Below, in pieces: positions 45,312 to 56,285 of a DNA stretch of 64,000 bases (its first letter is position 1; each line of letters begins with the position of its first letter). A model generated the notes under the pieces. The model saw only the letters and a list, made by a program, of their open reading frames with translations, was not told the origin of the DNA and did no database searches. This DNA is from Mongoliimonas terrestris (GTDB lineage Bacteria; Pseudomonadota; Alphaproteobacteria; Rhizobiales; Pleomorphomonadaceae): assembly GCF_001927285.1 (NCBI RefSeq), contig NZ_MSIG01000010.1, forward strand, positions 1-64,000, given 5' to 3'. A program made the translations under genes and the position numbers.

Positions 45312-45888
45312 GTCGGGATCGCGGCGCTGCACCAAGGCGTCCTTTCCGGGGGCTTCGCGGCCCGTGCCGACAAAGCTTCCGTTCAAGTCGGAACGACCCG
45401 CTTGGGTTCCAGGCCCGCCTGCCGTCGGCAGGCCCCGGACGCCATATTGCCCTCGCCGAAGCCGCTGCAGAGCCACGCCGACCGCTGGTGAAATCGGCGG
45501 AACAAATGACCGCATGGCCGGTTCCCAACAGGCGACCAGGACCCGCCCCGCCGCCGGGGCGGTGACGCCCGATGGCGGGCATTTTTCCGGGGCGCCCATG
45601 GGGCTCCGACATGAATCTCATCACCGTGACGAGCGCAAGGGCGGAGCCGGCGAAGGGGGCGGACCTCAACCGCCGGCCGGCTGACCGAGCTGAGCGCGAC
45701 GGCGGGCGGGCGGGTACGCCCGCCGGCCATGACGTCTGCCTGATCCCGTCGCGGTTCGAGCCCTCCCGCCTCCCCCGGAGCGCTGCCCAGCACCCTTACC
45801 GGCCGGCCGCGGCCTCCGCCCCCGTGGACGTCCACCAGCGGGCGCTCGCCCGCGCGCGGTCAAGTGAATGACAGGAGATCCGGTCAAC
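45312..45888. other. Intergenic gap between the kinase operon and treZ
   Basis: 577 bases between divergent genes. The one clear signal is the symmetric promoter element at 45499-45525. No other gene is supported. Confidence 0.5.
45499..45525. promoter_or_regulatory. Symmetric EcfG-like element between kinase operon and treZ
   Basis: The minus strand reads GGAAC-N16-TGTT toward the kinase operon (190 bases from its start); the plus strand reads GGAAC-N16-GGTT toward treZ (about 365 bases away). Half-sites are 17 bases apart. Confidence 0.4.
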
Positions 45889-47664
45889 ATGCATCCCTTG
45901 TTCGGGCCATTGCCGCTCGACGGCGGTGTCGAGTTTCGCATCCACGCGCCGGACGCCGGCACGGTGGAGCTCGTCATCGACGACGTCGCCCATCCGACGA
46001 CCCGTGACCCGTTCGGCTATTCCAAGGTGTTCGTGCCGGGTGTCGCCGCGGGGACGGCCTATGCGTTCCGCGTGGACGGGCGGGAGGTGGCCGATCCGGC
46101 CGCCCGCGCCCAGGAGAGCGACGTGATGGGCCGGTCCCTGGTGGTGGACCCGTCCCTCTTCGGCCGCAACAAGCGCCTCGGCCGCCGCTGGGCCGACATG
46201 GTTATCGCCGAGGTCCATGTGGGGACGGTCACGCCGGAGGGAACGTTCCGGGCGCTGATCGACCGGCTGGACCACTATGTGGACGCCGGCTTCACGGCGA
46301 TCGAACTCCTGCCCATCAACGGCTTCCCCGGCCGGCGCAACTGGGGCTACGACGGCGTTCTCCTGTTCGCCCCGGCCAACGCCTACGGCACGCCGGAGGA
46401 CCTGGTCGCCCTCGTCGACGCGGCGCACCAGCGGGGCCTCTCGATCTACTGCGACGTGGTCTACAACCACTTCGGCCCGGTCGGAAACTTCATCCCGACC
46501 TACGACAAGGGCTTCTTCGACTCCTCGCTGAAGACCCCCTGGGGCGCGGCGATCGACTTCACCCGCGAGATGGTGCGGCGCTTCTTCATCGAGAACGCGC
46601 TGATGTGGGTGGATGGCTACGGTTTCGACGGACTGCGGTTCGACGCGGTGCACGCCTATTTCGGCGAGGGCCGGGCGCCCTTCCTGCGCGAGCTTGCAGA
46701 GGAGATGTCGGCGCTCTCGCCGAAGCCGCACCTGATCCTGGAGAACGACGACAACCTCGCGGACCTTCTGGAGCGGGACAGCCACCAGGAAGCCGTGCGC
46801 TTCCACGCCCAGTGGAACGACGACATCCACCACGCCATCCATGTGCTCACCACCGGCGAGCACGAGAGCTACTACGCGGCCTATGCCGGCGACCCGTCGG
46901 CCGACCTCGCCCGGGCGCTTTCGGAGGGCTTCGTCTACCAGGGCGAGCCGTCGTCGAACCGGGACGGCGCGCCGCGCGGCCAGCCGTCCGGCCACCTGCC
47001 GCCCACCGCCTTCATCGCCTTCGCGCAGAACCACGACCAGATCGGCAACCGGCCGTTCGGCGACCGGCTGACGGAGATCGCCTCGCTGGAGGCGGTTGCG
47101 CTGGCGCGCTTCCTGGTGCTGCTTTCCCCGCAGATCCCCCTGCTCTTCATGGGCGAGGAGTTCGCCACCAAGCGACGTTTCCCCTTCTTCTGCGATTTCG
47201 AAGGTGATCTCGCCGAGGCGGTGCGCAAGGGCCGCAAGGAGGAGTTCGGTGCCTTCTCCGGCTTTGCCGGGTCCGATATTCCCGACCCCTTGTCGATGGA
47301 GACGTTCGAAAGCGCCAAGATCGACTGGTCGGAGCTCTCCGACGCGGACGCCCAGGAAGCGCTGGAGACCACGCGCCGGCTGCTCTCCATCCGCCGCCGC
47401 CTCGTGGTGCCGCGGATCGCCAGCGCCTATCGGGGCGCCGAGCGCGCCCTTGAACGCGGCGTCATCCGCGTCCGCTGGTCGTTCGAGGCGGGCAGCCTGA
47501 CCATGGTGCTCAACCCGACCGGCGACGACGCGCTCCTCGCCTTCGGGCCGGAGGCGCGCGCAAGCGCCGGCGGCGAGCCGGCCGCCACCACGGGCGTCGT
47601 CTCGCTCACCGACACGGGCATCGGACTGGGACCCTGGTCCGCAGCGGCGTGGGCTGGCCGATGA
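45889..47664 (+). CDS. treZ: Malto-oligosyltrehalose trehalohydrolase TreZ
   Basis: 591 aa GH13 enzyme. It opens FGPLPLDGGVEFRIHAPDAG (CBM48-like), followed by VYNHFGPVGN, DGLRFDAVHAY (nucleophile Asp), LILENDDN (acid Glu) and FAQNHDQIGNRPFGDR (third Asp). It releases trehalose from maltooligosyl trehalose made by TreY. An AGGAGA site 10 nt upstream supports this ATG; another at 45868 adds 7 residues. Its last bases overlap treY. Confidence 0.93.
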   Translation: MHPLFGPLPLDGGVEFRIHAPDAGTVELVIDDVAHPTTRDPFGYSKVFVPGVAAGTAYAFRVDGREVADPAARAQESDVMGRSLVVDPSLFGRNKRLGRRWADMVIAEVHVGTVTPEGTFRALIDRLDHYVDAGFTAIELLPINGFPGRRNWGYDGVLLFAPANAYGTPEDLVALVDAAHQRGLSIYCDVVYNHFGPVGNFIPTYDKGFFDSSLKTPWGAAIDFTREMVRRFFIENALMWVDGYGFDGLRFDAVHAYFGEGRAPFLRELAEEMSALSPKPHLILENDDNLADLLERDSHQEAVRFHAQWNDDIHHAIHVLTTGEHESYYAAYAGDPSADLARALSEGFVYQGEPSSNRDGAPRGQPSGHLPPTAFIAFAQNHDQIGNRPFGDRLTEIASLEAVALARFLVLLSPQIPLLFMGEEFATKRRFPFFCDFEGDLAEAVRKGRKEEFGAFSGFAGSDIPDPLSMETFESAKIDWSELSDADAQEALETTRRLLSIRRRLVVPRIASAYRGAERALERGVIRVRWSFEAGSLTMVLNPTGDDALLAFGPEARASAGGEPAATTGVVSLTDTGIGLGPWSAAAWAGR

Positions 47665-50252
47665 CCCGGATCCCGCTGACCGCCACCTACCGGGTGCAGT
47701 TCACCCGGGACTTCACCTTCGCCGACGCCGCGCGCCTCGTTCCCTATTTCAAGGCGCTCGGCATCAGCCACCTCTACGCCTCGCCCATCTTCCGGGCGCG
47801 CGCCGGGTCCCAGCACGGCTACGACGTGGTCGACCACGACGCCGTCAACCCAGAGCTCGGCGGCATCGAAGGGCTGCGCGCCCTCTCCCGCACGCTGACC
47901 GAGGCCGGCCTCGGCATGATCGCCGACATCGTGCCGAACCACGCCGGCGTCGGCGGCACCGGCAATGCCCGCTGGCAGGACGTGCTGGAGTTCGGCCGCC
48001 GGTCCCGCAACGCCCGCTTCTTCGACATCGACTGGACCAGCGGACCGCTGATCCTGCCGGTGCTCGACGGCACCCTGGACGAGGTGGCCGCCGCCGGCCG
48101 CTTCGGCCTCCAGCCGGACCGCAAGACCGGCCGCGTCGTCCTCACCTTCGAGGATCACCGGCTGCCCTTGCGGCCGCAGACGGTCGGCGCACTTCTGGCC
48201 GAAGCCGCGACGGCCACCGGGCGCGAGGACCTTGCCGAAGTCGGCGCCCGCTGGGCCGAACTGGAGCAGATCCGCGCCGCCACCTCCGGCCGCAGGGCCC
48301 GCCGCGAGGCGGTGGCCACGGCGCTCGGCGACGATGCCGTGTGCGCGGCCATCGCCAAAGCCGTCACACCCGAGCGGATGGCCGAGATCGCCGGCAGCCA
48401 GCACTTCCTCCTGATGCACTGGCGGACCGGCGCGGAGCAGATCAACTACCGTCGCTTCTTCGACGTGAACGAGCTGGCCGGCCTTCGGGTGGAGGAGCCC
48501 GCGGTGTTCGACGCCGTGCACCGGCTGCCGCTGGCCCTCGTCCGCGAGGGCATCCTGGACGGCCTGCGGATCGACCACATCGACGGGCTCGCCGACCCGG
48601 CGGGCTATTGCGAACGGCTGCGCGCGGCGGTCGGACCCGACGTGACGCTCCACGTGGAGAAGATCCTCGGCGCCGACGAGGTACTCCCCCCGTGGCCGAT
48701 CGAGGGCACCACCGGCTACGAGACGCTGAACCTCATCAACGGCCTCTTCGTCGATCCGGCGGGCTATGCGACGCTGCAGGCCGCCTCCAGCCGGAACGGG
48801 GCGGAAGGCGATGTCGAGGCCCGGATTCGCAGCGCCAAGGCGGAGATCCTGGAGCGCTCCTTCTCGGCCGAGATGGACGTGCTCGCCCGCCTCGGCGCGG
48901 ACCTCTGCCGACTGCGCGGCCATCCGGTGCGCCTGCGCACCATGCGGGAGATCCTGAGCGGCCTGATCGCCGGGCTGCCGGTCTACCGCACCTACGTGAC
49001 GGAGACGGCGAGCGAGGCCGACCGGGCCTATCTGGAGGCGGCCGCCGAGGCGGCGCGGCCGCAGCTGCGGCGCGGGGGCAAGCGCGCCCTCGCCTTCCTG
49101 GTCCAGGTCATCCTGGAAGGCGCCAAGGACGCCGAGTCGGCCGCCTTCATCCGGCGCTTCCAGCAGCTCTCCGGTCCCGCCATGGCCAAGGGCTACGAGG
49201 ACACCGAACTCTATCGCAGCATCGCCCTTGCCTCGGTCAACGAAGTGGGCAGCCACCTGACCCATCCCTACCGGAGCAAGGACGACTTCCACGCGGCCTC
49301 AAGGGCGGCGGCGGAGCGCGGCCTTACCTCGCTGACGCCGCTCTCCACCCACGACACCAAGCGCGGGGCGGACACGCGGGCCCGGCTCAATCTCCTGTCG
49401 GAGATCGCCGAGGCTTGGACCGAGCAGGTCCGGCGCTGGCGCGACCGGCACGCGGAGCTCCGCCGGCCCATGCCGGACGGCGGCGAGGGTCCTGACGCGG
49501 TGGACGAGAGCCTCGTCTACCAGACGCTGTTCGGCGCCTGGCCGATCACGGCGGATCGGATCCGCGAATACCTGACCAAGGCGCTCCGGGAGGCCAAGCG
49601 GCACACCACCTGGATCGACCAGGACGCCGACTACGAGGCCGCCACCCTGGACTTCGCCGCCACGCTGGTGGAGGGGGAGGCCGGCGCTTCGTTCCGGCGG
49701 GATCTGGAAGCCCTGGTGGCCGAGTACGATCCGGCCGGGCGGCGCAACAGCCTCGCCCAGACGGCCCTGCAGCTGACCATTCCGGGGGTGCCGGACATCT
49801 ACCGCGGCTCGGAGTTCTACGAATATGTGCTGGTCGATCCGGACAACCGTCGGCCGGTGGACTTCGAGGCCCGACAGGCGGCGCTCGGCGACGACGGACC
49901 GGAGGACGAGCCGCCGGGCCGGGCCAAGCAACGGCTCATCGCCGCCCTCCTGGAGGTGCGGCGCGCCTATCCGGACGTCTTCCTGAAGGGCAACTATACG
50001 CCGCTGCCGGTGGTCGGCGCCGACGACGTGATCGCCTTCGCCCGCCGCTACGACGGCGAGGCCCTGGTGGTGGTGGTGCCGGTGCGCGGCACCGGGCCGA
50101 CCGCCGGCATGGTGGTGGTGGACGTGGGCTCCCTGCCCCAGGCCCGCTGGCGGCCGATCACCGGCGCGCGGGAAATCCGCGCCGAAGGCCGGCTGCTCAG
50201 GATCGGCCGCGGCTCCCTGCCGGCCGCGGTCATCTCCATCGCGCACGACTGA
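47661..50252 (+). CDS. treY: Malto-oligosyltrehalose synthase TreY
   Basis: 863 aa, full length for the family. TYRVQFTRDFTFADAARLVPY at the start, then VPNHAGVGG, DGLRIDHIDGLADP (nucleophile Asp), LHVEKILGADE (acid Glu) and LSTHDTKRGADTRARL near residue 570. It converts the reducing end of maltodextrin into a trehalose linkage, the first step of the TreY-TreZ route. ATGA overlap with treZ means co-translation. Confidence 0.94.
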   Translation: MTRIPLTATYRVQFTRDFTFADAARLVPYFKALGISHLYASPIFRARAGSQHGYDVVDHDAVNPELGGIEGLRALSRTLTEAGLGMIADIVPNHAGVGGTGNARWQDVLEFGRRSRNARFFDIDWTSGPLILPVLDGTLDEVAAAGRFGLQPDRKTGRVVLTFEDHRLPLRPQTVGALLAEAATATGREDLAEVGARWAELEQIRAATSGRRARREAVATALGDDAVCAAIAKAVTPERMAEIAGSQHFLLMHWRTGAEQINYRRFFDVNELAGLRVEEPAVFDAVHRLPLALVREGILDGLRIDHIDGLADPAGYCERLRAAVGPDVTLHVEKILGADEVLPPWPIEGTTGYETLNLINGLFVDPAGYATLQAASSRNGAEGDVEARIRSAKAEILERSFSAEMDVLARLGADLCRLRGHPVRLRTMREILSGLIAGLPVYRTYVTETASEADRAYLEAAAEAARPQLRRGGKRALAFLVQVILEGAKDAESAAFIRRFQQLSGPAMAKGYEDTELYRSIALASVNEVGSHLTHPYRSKDDFHAASRAAAERGLTSLTPLSTHDTKRGADTRARLNLLSEIAEAWTEQVRRWRDRHAELRRPMPDGGEGPDAVDESLVYQTLFGAWPITADRIREYLTKALREAKRHTTWIDQDADYEAATLDFAATLVEGEAGASFRRDLEALVAEYDPAGRRNSLAQTALQLTIPGVPDIYRGSEFYEYVLVDPDNRRPVDFEARQAALGDDGPEDEPPGRAKQRLIAALLEVRRAYPDVFLKGNYTPLPVVGADDVIAFARRYDGEALVVVVPVRGTGPTAGMVVVDVGSLPQARWRPITGAREIRAEGRLLRIGRGSLPAAVISIAHD

Positions 50253-50290
50253 TCGGGCGGTCGTCCCGGCGAAGCGCCTTCACGAACGGA

Positions 50291-50323
50291 AAACGGGACG
50301 GGTGCTGAAGCGCCCGTCCCGTT
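50291..50323 (-). terminator. Terminator between convergent treY and the transglycosylase gene
   Basis: 11-bp stem AACGGGACGGG / CCCGTCCCGTT; the minus strand continues into TTTT. It can act for both genes but is better for the minus strand. Confidence 0.65.
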
Positions 50324-50368
50324 CTCGCAAGATGAGGCGGCTCGCCGCGGCCAGCGGGCGTCCGCGCT

Positions 50369-51568
50369 TCAGCGCAGCGCGGCGAGGAGCGCGTGGTCCG
50401 GCCAGCCGTCCGCTGGCAGGCCGAGTTGCATCTGCATGGTGCGGGTGGCGGTGCGGGTCTGGCGGCCGAGCTTGCCGTCGATCGGCCCCGGATTGACGCC
50501 GCGGGCGGCAAGGCCCTGCTGCAGCGTCTTCAATTCCGCCGCCGAGAGCGCGTCCACCTTGCCGTTCCCCTTCCCGACCGGACCGGCGCCGGAGAGGCGG
50601 GTGGCGAAGTAGGCGGCGGTCGTCGCGTAGACGAGCGACTCGTTCCACTGCAGGTAGACGTCGAAGTTGTGGAAGGACAGGAAGGCCGGACCGTTCCGCC
50701 CCATCGGCAGGAAGAGCGAGGCCGGCAGGTTCGGCAGCGCCTTGCCGTCCGCCGCCCGCACGCCGGCCGCCTGCCAGTCGGCGGTGGAATGCTTGATCGA
50801 GAGGTCCGCCTGCTCCCACGGCATGTCGGTCGGGATGGAGACCTCGCGCAGCCACGGCTGGCCCGGCCGCCAGCCGAGCTTCGCCAGATAGTTGGCCGTG
50901 GAGCCGAGCACGTCCGGCACCGAGCGGATCAGGTTGCTGCGCCCGTCGCCGTCGTAGTCGATACCGTAGCGCAGGTAGTTCGTGGCGAGGAACTGGGTCT
51001 GGCCGAGTTCGCCGGCCCAGGCGCCACGCATCTCCGACGCAGACAGGTCGCCGCGTTCCACGATCCGGAGCGCGTCCACCAGCTCCTCGCGGAACATCTG
51101 AGGGCGGCGGCAATCGTAGGCGAGCGTCGCCAGCGAGCGGAGCGTGCTCATGTCGCCGGTGTTGGCGCCGAAGTCCGTCTCCAGGCCCCACACCGCCACG
51201 ATCACCGGCGCCGGAACGCCGAAATCGCGCTCGATCCGATCGAACAGCGCCTTCTGCTTCTTCATCTGGGCGGCGCCGCTCTGCATGCGGTTCGACGACA
51301 CCATACGGCCGGCGAACTCCAGGAAGGTCTGCGAGAAGACCTTCTGGCCGCGATCCTTGGAGATGACGCTCTTGTCGTAGGAGACGCCCTGAAGGGCGCT
51401 TTCCACCACTTGCGGCGAGACCCCGACGGCCACCGCCTCCTGCTTGAAGGCCTGCAGCCAAGCGCCGAAATCGCCGCCGTTGCCGCACGCCGCCGCGGCC
51501 GGCGCCGCCGCCATCCCGATCATCACCGCCGCCGCCGCCACGGTGCGCGCCATCGTCTGCATCGTCAT
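50369..51568 (-). CDS. Lytic murein transglycosylase (MltB/SLT_2 type) with peptidoglycan-binding domain
   Basis: 399 aa. Signal peptide 1-27, then an SLT_2 catalytic domain: VWGLETDFGANTG contains the catalytic Glu, followed by LGQTQFLATNYLRYG and DGDGRSNLIRSVPDVLGSTANYL. The last 60 residues (about 340-399) form a PG_binding_1 domain (LQQGLAARGVNPGPIDGKLG). It cleaves glycan strands of peptidoglycan in the periplasm. No lipobox is visible. Confidence 0.92.
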   Translation of the reverse strand: MTMQTMARTVAAAAVMIGMAAAPAAAACGNGGDFGAWLQAFKQEAVAVGVSPQVVESALQGVSYDKSVISKDRGQKVFSQTFLEFAGRMVSSNRMQSGAAQMKKQKALFDRIERDFGVPAPVIVAVWGLETDFGANTGDMSTLRSLATLAYDCRRPQMFREELVDALRIVERGDLSASEMRGAWAGELGQTQFLATNYLRYGIDYDGDGRSNLIRSVPDVLGSTANYLAKLGWRPGQPWLREVSIPTDMPWEQADLSIKHSTADWQAAGVRAADGKALPNLPASLFLPMGRNGPAFLSFHNFDVYLQWNESLVYATTAAYFATRLSGAGPVGKGNGKVDALSAAELKTLQQGLAARGVNPGPIDGKLGRQTRTATRTMQMQLGLPADGWPDHALLAALR

Positions 51569-51686
51569 CTGGTCCGAATCCCGGCTTTGAGCCCCGCCGG
51601 ACCATAGACCGACGCGCGTTCGGATTGAAGACGGGCGCGCGGCGTGGCGTTTCCTGCTGGCCTCGGGCCTGACGGCCCGCCGGGTG

Positions 51687-52604
51687 TCAGTCCGGCAGCG
51701 GGATGAACTCGCCGTCGCCCGGGACCTTCGGGAAGGCGCCGGCCTTCCAGGCGGCCTTGGCCGCCTCGATGCGGTCCTTGTCGGAGGAGACGAAATTCCA
51801 CCAGATGTGCCGCGGCCCGTCCATCGGTTCGCCGCCGAGCACCAGCAGGCGGCTGTCCTCGGTCGCCGTCACCGTGATGGCGTCGCCGGGCCGGAAGACC
51901 AGAAGACGACCCGGACCGAAGGCGTCGCCGGCGATGGTGACCATGCCGGAAAGGGTGTAGATCGCGCGCTCCTCGTGGGTGGCCGGGATGGGAAGGCTCG
52001 CGCCGGCGGCGAGGATCGCGTCGGCATAGATGGTCTCGTGCAGGGTCTCCACCGGCGAGGTGATGCCCCAGAGCGAGCCGGCGATGACGCGCACCTTCTT
52101 TCCCTCAGCCTCGAGGGCCGGCAGATCACCCTTGCCCACGTGGACGAAAGCCGGCGCGGTCTCCTCGTGCGCCTTCGGCAGAGCCACCCAGGACTGGATG
52201 CCGAACAGGGGTCCGCCGGACGCCTTCAGGGCGGGGCTGGTCCGCTCCGAATGAGTGATGCCGCGCCCGGCCGTCATCCAGTTCACGTCGCCCGGGCGGA
52301 TCGGCAGGTCGCTGCCGAGACTGTCCCGGTGAATGATCTCGCCTTCATAGAGATAGGTCACCGTGGCGAGGCCGATGTGCGGGTGGGGGCGCACATCGAT
52401 GCCCTGGCCGGTGATGAATTCCGCCGGTCCCATCTGGTCGAGGAAGACGAAAGGGCCGACCATGCGCCGGCCGATCGCCGGCAGCGCCCGGCGGACCTCG
52501 AAGCCGCCGAGGTCGCGGGCGCGCGGGACGATGACGGTCTCCACCGCCGCGTTGGGCTCCAGGCGGTCCGCGTCGCCGTGAAGGTCTCTGTCCGAACGGG
52601 TCAT
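51687..52604 (-). CDS. Pirin family protein
   Basis: 305 aa bicupin. The metal-binding motif [14 protein letters not shown] and the later [16 protein letters not shown] are the pirin signature, with the C-terminal cupin after about residue 180. Some members oxidise quercetin, others act in stress regulation; the substrate cannot be predicted here. Monocistronic. Confidence 0.9.
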   Translation of the reverse strand: MTRSDRDLHGDADRLEPNAAVETVIVPRARDLGGFEVRRALPAIGRRMVGPFVFLDQMGPAEFITGQGIDVRPHPHIGLATVTYLYEGEIIHRDSLGSDLPIRPGDVNWMTAGRGITHSERTSPALKASGGPLFGIQSWVALPKAHEETAPAFVHVGKGDLPALEAEGKKVRVIAGSLWGITSPVETLHETIYADAILAAGASLPIPATHEERAIYTLSGMVTIAGDAFGPGRLLVFRPGDAITVTATEDSRLLVLGGEPMDGPRHIWWNFVSSDKDRIEAAKAAWKAGAFPKVPGDGEFIPLPD

Positions 52605-52860
52605 GGGCGGCTTGTCCTTGTCGTTATTTCCGGCCCCGAACCTAGGCCGCCGCCGGGCTCCTGTCTGTCCCTCGCGCTGTGGACGAGCCGTTCACGGGCG
52701 GTGTTCAATCCGGCGAAGACGGCCGCCAACCGTCAGTTTCGAGGTGATCCCATCAAGGAAACCGTGGATCTCATGGTAAACATAGGCCGACGTTATTGAA
52801 CTTAAGCAATTACACACGTTCGCATGGTCCTATGCGTCAACAATACAAGGGGAGTGGACC

Positions 52861-55269
52861 ATGCGCTGGACGGGCGGCTGGATCGCGGATCGCAGAATGA
52901 CCACCAAGATCGTGGCCGCTTTCGTGCCGATCCTGGTGCTGAGCGCGGCCGTCGGGGCGACGGGGCTCTATTTCGTCGACGGCCTGCAGAGCCGGATGGA
53001 TCGCACCGCCCGCACCACGGATGGCCTCAGCGGCCTGCAGCGGCTGGTCGCCGACGTGGGCACCTTTGCGGCCCGGCCGGACGACACGCTCGCCCGCGGG
53101 ATCGACATGGCGATCCGGGAGCAGACCGCGCGCCTCGACCAGTTGCGCGCCCTGATGCCGACGCCCGACGACGCGCGCATGCTCGACATGGCTTCCACCG
53201 CCGTTGCCGGCCTCAAGGCCCGGCTCGACGAGACGGGCGCCGCCCGCACGGCGCTCTTGACCTCCACCGACACCATCCGCGGCGTGGCGGCTGCCGTGCA
53301 GGGGGCCAGCGTCGCCCTCTCCGACGCCGCGACGCGGCTGGACCGGGACGGCGGACGCAAGGACCAGGTGGCGCGCGACGCCGTCAAGAGCGCCGGCCGG
53401 CTGATCGCCGCCGCCTCCGACATCGAGACCGAGAGCCGCCGGCTCGCCGGAACGCTCGTCCTCGCGGGCGCGCCGCCGGAGACCCTCGCCGCCGACGTCG
53501 GCGTCTATGAGGCCGCCGTCGCCAAGGCGATCCGCAAGGCCCGCCCGGTCGCCGGCGGGGCCGGCGAGACCCTGAAGGGCACGGAAGCCGCCGTCGCCGC
53601 GGCCCGAGAGGCGCTGGGCCGGACGGGCGAGGGCAATCCGGTCGCCCGCATCGCGGCGGCCGGCGCCCTGGTGCAGGCCGAAGGCGCCGCCGCCGCCCTC
53701 CGCGCCGCCGGCACGTCGGCGCTGGTCGCCGCCCTCGACGGCGCCGCCACGGCGGACGGCCTTGCGGTCGCCCGCAAGGGGATCGTCGACGGCGCCAACA
53801 AGTACGCGGCGGCGACGCAGAAGCTGATGCTGGACACGGTCGTGTTCACCTCCCGGCCCGACGCGCAGAGCCGCTCCAGCCTCGGCGCCCAGGTGGACCA
53901 GGTGGCCCGGATCGCCGCGGTGCTGTCGACCGACGGCGCATCCGAGGAGGAGATCCGCGGGCTCTCCGGCACGGTGCAGCCGCTCCTGGAAACCCTGAAG
54001 GCGGAAGCCGACATCGTCCTTGCCAGCCAGACGGTGGCCGAGGCCGGCCTGAAGGCGGTGAACACCGACCTCGGCCGCGCGGCGGCCGTGCTGACCCAGC
54101 TCGCCGCCCGCGAGAAGGCGGCGGCGGCGAGCGACCGCACCGAGGCGCTGACCGGCATCCTCGCGGCACTGGCCGCAGCGGTGGTGCTCAGCCTCCTGAT
54201 CGGCACCGCGCTCGTACTCCTCGTCCAGCGTCCGATCCGTGCGCTCACCGGCGCCATGTCGCGGCTCGCCGCCGGCGACACGGCCCTTTCGCTCTCCGGA
54301 GAAAAGCGCCGCGACGAGATCGGCGACATGACCCGCGCGGTCCTCGTGTTCCGCGACAACGCGGTCGAACGCCAGGAGCTGCAGGCCAAGGCGGACGCGG
54401 AAGGCCGGGCCCGCGAGGCGCGCCAGGAGGCCGTGGACGCGCTCGTCCAGGAATTCGACGCCCGGGCGGAACGCCTGCTCGGCCTGGTGGCGACGAGCGG
54501 CACCACGCTGCAATCCACCGCCGACCGGCTGAACGGGATCGCGTCCGCCACAGCGGCCCGGGCGGTCTCCGCCCGCGCGGCCTCCGACGAGGCGTCCGTC
54601 AACGTGCAGACCGTGGCGAGCGCCTCGGAAGAGCTGTCCGCTTCGATCGGTGCCATCTCGTCGGACGTGGAGCGCACCATGGTGATCGTGGAGGCGGCCC
54701 GTTCGCGCGCCACCGAGACCAACGCCCAGGTGACGGCCCTTTCCGACGCCGCCACCCGCATCGGCGACGTGGTGAAGCTGATCTCCTCGATCGCGGAGCA
54801 GACCAACCTCCTGGCCCTCAACGCCACCATCGAGGCCGCCCGAGCCGGTGAGGCCGGACGCGGCTTCTCGGTGGTCGCCGGCGAGGTGAAGTCGCTCGCC
54901 GGCCAGACCGCCAAGGCGACCGAGGAGATCGCCGCCCAGGTTTCGGCCATCCAGAGCTCCACCGCCGACGCGGTGGGCGCGATCGAGACCATCGTGGAGA
55001 CCATGCAGGAGATCGACCGGCGCACCTCGGAAATCTCCGCCGCCGTCGCCCAGCAGGGCTCGGCGACGATAGAGATCTCGTCGAACGTGCATCAGGCGGC
55101 GCACGGCACCGCCCGCGTGGTCTCCGACATGGACGATCTCAACCGCGCCGTGGCCGAGACATCGGAGACCGCCGGCGCCGTCCTGGAGGCGTCCGCCGCC
55201 ATGCGGGCGACCGCCGACGACCTGAAGGCGGCCATCGGCGGTTTCCTGAAAAACGTCGCGGCGGCCTGA
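52861..55269 (+). CDS. Methyl-accepting chemotaxis protein
   Basis: 802 aa. Membrane helix 1 (about 18-38), a long Ala/Asp-rich helical periplasmic domain, helix 2 (about 427-450), HAMP (451-505), and a signalling domain whose tip, [20 protein letters not shown] (about 641-660), contacts CheA/CheW. No C-terminal CheR-binding pentapeptide is seen. The ligand is unknown. AAGGGGAG upstream fixes the ATG. No other chemotaxis genes are in the window. Confidence 0.93.
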   Translation: MRWTGGWIADRRMTTKIVAAFVPILVLSAAVGATGLYFVDGLQSRMDRTARTTDGLSGLQRLVADVGTFAARPDDTLARGIDMAIREQTARLDQLRALMPTPDDARMLDMASTAVAGLKARLDETGAARTALLTSTDTIRGVAAAVQGASVALSDAATRLDRDGGRKDQVARDAVKSAGRLIAAASDIETESRRLAGTLVLAGAPPETLAADVGVYEAAVAKAIRKARPVAGGAGETLKGTEAAVAAAREALGRTGEGNPVARIAAAGALVQAEGAAAALRAAGTSALVAALDGAATADGLAVARKGIVDGANKYAAATQKLMLDTVVFTSRPDAQSRSSLGAQVDQVARIAAVLSTDGASEEEIRGLSGTVQPLLETLKAEADIVLASQTVAEAGLKAVNTDLGRAAAVLTQLAAREKAAAASDRTEALTGILAALAAAVVLSLLIGTALVLLVQRPIRALTGAMSRLAAGDTALSLSGEKRRDEIGDMTRAVLVFRDNAVERQELQAKADAEGRAREARQEAVDALVQEFDARAERLLGLVATSGTTLQSTADRLNGIASATAARAVSARAASDEASVNVQTVASASEELSASIGAISSDVERTMVIVEAARSRATETNAQVTALSDAATRIGDVVKLISSIAEQTNLLALNATIEAARAGEAGRGFSVVAGEVKSLAGQTAKATEEIAAQVSAIQSSTADAVGAIETIVETMQEIDRRTSEISAAVAQQGSATIEISSNVHQAAHGTARVVSDMDDLNRAVAETSETAGAVLEASAAMRATADDLKAAIGGFLKNVAAA

Positions 55270-55319
55270 CGGGAACGGCGGGCAGGCGATCCTTGCCGCC
55301 ACGGCAAAGCCGAAGCCTC

Positions 55320-55346
55320 GGAACAAACCGACCGGGGGCGGGTTCC
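55320..55346. promoter_or_regulatory. Symmetric EcfG-like element upstream of the DUF883 gene
   Basis: The plus strand reads GGAAC-N16-GGTT, ending 40 bases before the ATG. GGAAC and GTTCC half-sites are 17 bases apart, as at three other places in the window. Confidence 0.5.
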
Positions 55347-55384
55347 TTGATGCGTCGCCAACGACGACCAAAGGGATTTGCACC

Positions 55385-55780
55385 ATGGCCAACGGCCCGA
55401 CCAGCCGCGTCTCCGACGCCACCACCGCCTCCGGCAGCACCGCCTCGGGCGGCACCGCCGCCAGCACCGTCCTCGGCAGCGATGCCGAAAGCCGCCGCCT
55501 CGAGGATGAACTCGCCGAGCTGAAGAAGGAGCTTGCGCGGGTGTCGTCCCTCGTCGGCGACATCGCCACGCACCGCTACGAGGCCGCCAAGGACCGTGCG
55601 GCCGGCTATGCCGACGAAGCCATGCGCCAGGGCGCGGTGCTGCGCGACGAAGCCTATGCCCGTGCCGGCGCCCTGGAGGCGGAGGCCGAGCGCACCATCC
55701 GCGAACGTCCGCTGACCGCCGTCGCGGTGGCGGCCGGTGTCGGCTACCTGATCGGTCTCATCTCGCGCTCGTCGCGGTGA
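55385..55780 (+). CDS. DUF883 (ElaB/YqjD-type) membrane-anchored protein
   Basis: 131 aa. A Ser/Thr/Ala-rich start, an amphipathic helix (RLEDELAELKKELARVSSLVGD) and a C-terminal membrane helix RERPLTAVAVAAGVGYLIGL, the typical ElaB/YqjD anchor. In E. coli such proteins tether ribosomes to the inner membrane in stationary phase. The next gene encodes the YqjE-like partner, so yqjD-yqjE order is conserved. Confidence 0.85.
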   Translation: MANGPTSRVSDATTASGSTASGGTAASTVLGSDAESRRLEDELAELKKELARVSSLVGDIATHRYEAAKDRAAGYADEAMRQGAVLRDEAYARAGALEAEAERTIRERPLTAVAVAAGVGYLIGLISRSSR

Positions 55781-55784
55781 TCCG

Positions 55785-56243
55785 ATGCTGGGGCCGATCG
55801 TCTCCGCTCTCGCCTTCGCGCAAGCCAGGCAGTCGGCCGGACGGGCCGTTCGCTCGCTGATGCTGGGCGTGGCGGCGGCCGTGGTCGGGCTCATGGCGTT
55901 CGCCTTCGTGCTGGCCGCCATCGTCATCGCCCTCGCGCGCGCGGTGGGCCCGATCTGGGCCTGCCTCATCGTGGCGGCGGTGTTCGGCCTCATCGCTCTG
56001 GTGATCCAGATGGTGCGCCTGTCGGCGCAGCGTCGTCGCCACGCGCCTCTCGGCGGGCTCGGCATGCTGGGCACGCTCGGCATGGGTGCCGCGGCCGGCT
56101 CGGCCGCCGGCGAGGATGCCGCCGAGGACGCCCTGCCGCGCCGCCGCCGACCCTCGTCGGTCCGCCGGAACCTGATGAGCCGCAAGGGCCTGCTCATCCC
56201 GGCGGCCGCCTTCCTTGCCGCCGTCTTCGTGGCCCGTCGATAA
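55785..56243 (+). CDS. YqjE/phage holin superfamily membrane protein
   Basis: 152 aa. Two adjacent membrane helices (about 25-50 and 55-77), an Ala/Gly-rich loop, a basic stretch (PRRRRPSSVRRN) and a third helix at the C-terminus. It starts 4 bases after the DUF883 stop. The name comes from the holin-like superfamily; a lysis role is not implied. Confidence 0.75.
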   Translation: MLGPIVSALAFAQARQSAGRAVRSLMLGVAAAVVGLMAFAFVLAAIVIALARAVGPIWACLIVAAVFGLIALVIQMVRLSAQRRRHAPLGGLGMLGTLGMGAAAGSAAGEDAAEDALPRRRRPSSVRRNLMSRKGLLIPAAAFLAAVFVARR

Positions 56244-56252
56244 GCAAGCGAA

Positions 56253-56279
56253 CCGCCCCGCCGCAGTCCGACGGGGCGG
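56253..56279. terminator. Hairpin between convergent YqjE-like and DMT genes
   Basis: 8-bp stem CCGCCCCG / CGGGGCGG extended by GCAAG / CTTGC arms across a bulge. Bidirectional, no long T-run. Confidence 0.5.
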
Positions 56280-56285
56280 CTTGCC

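Noticed and set aside
55785..56243. Phage holin suggesting a prophage
   Set aside because: The family name is holin-like, but the gene follows a YqjD-type gene as in the yqjD-yqjE pair and no phage genes are nearby.
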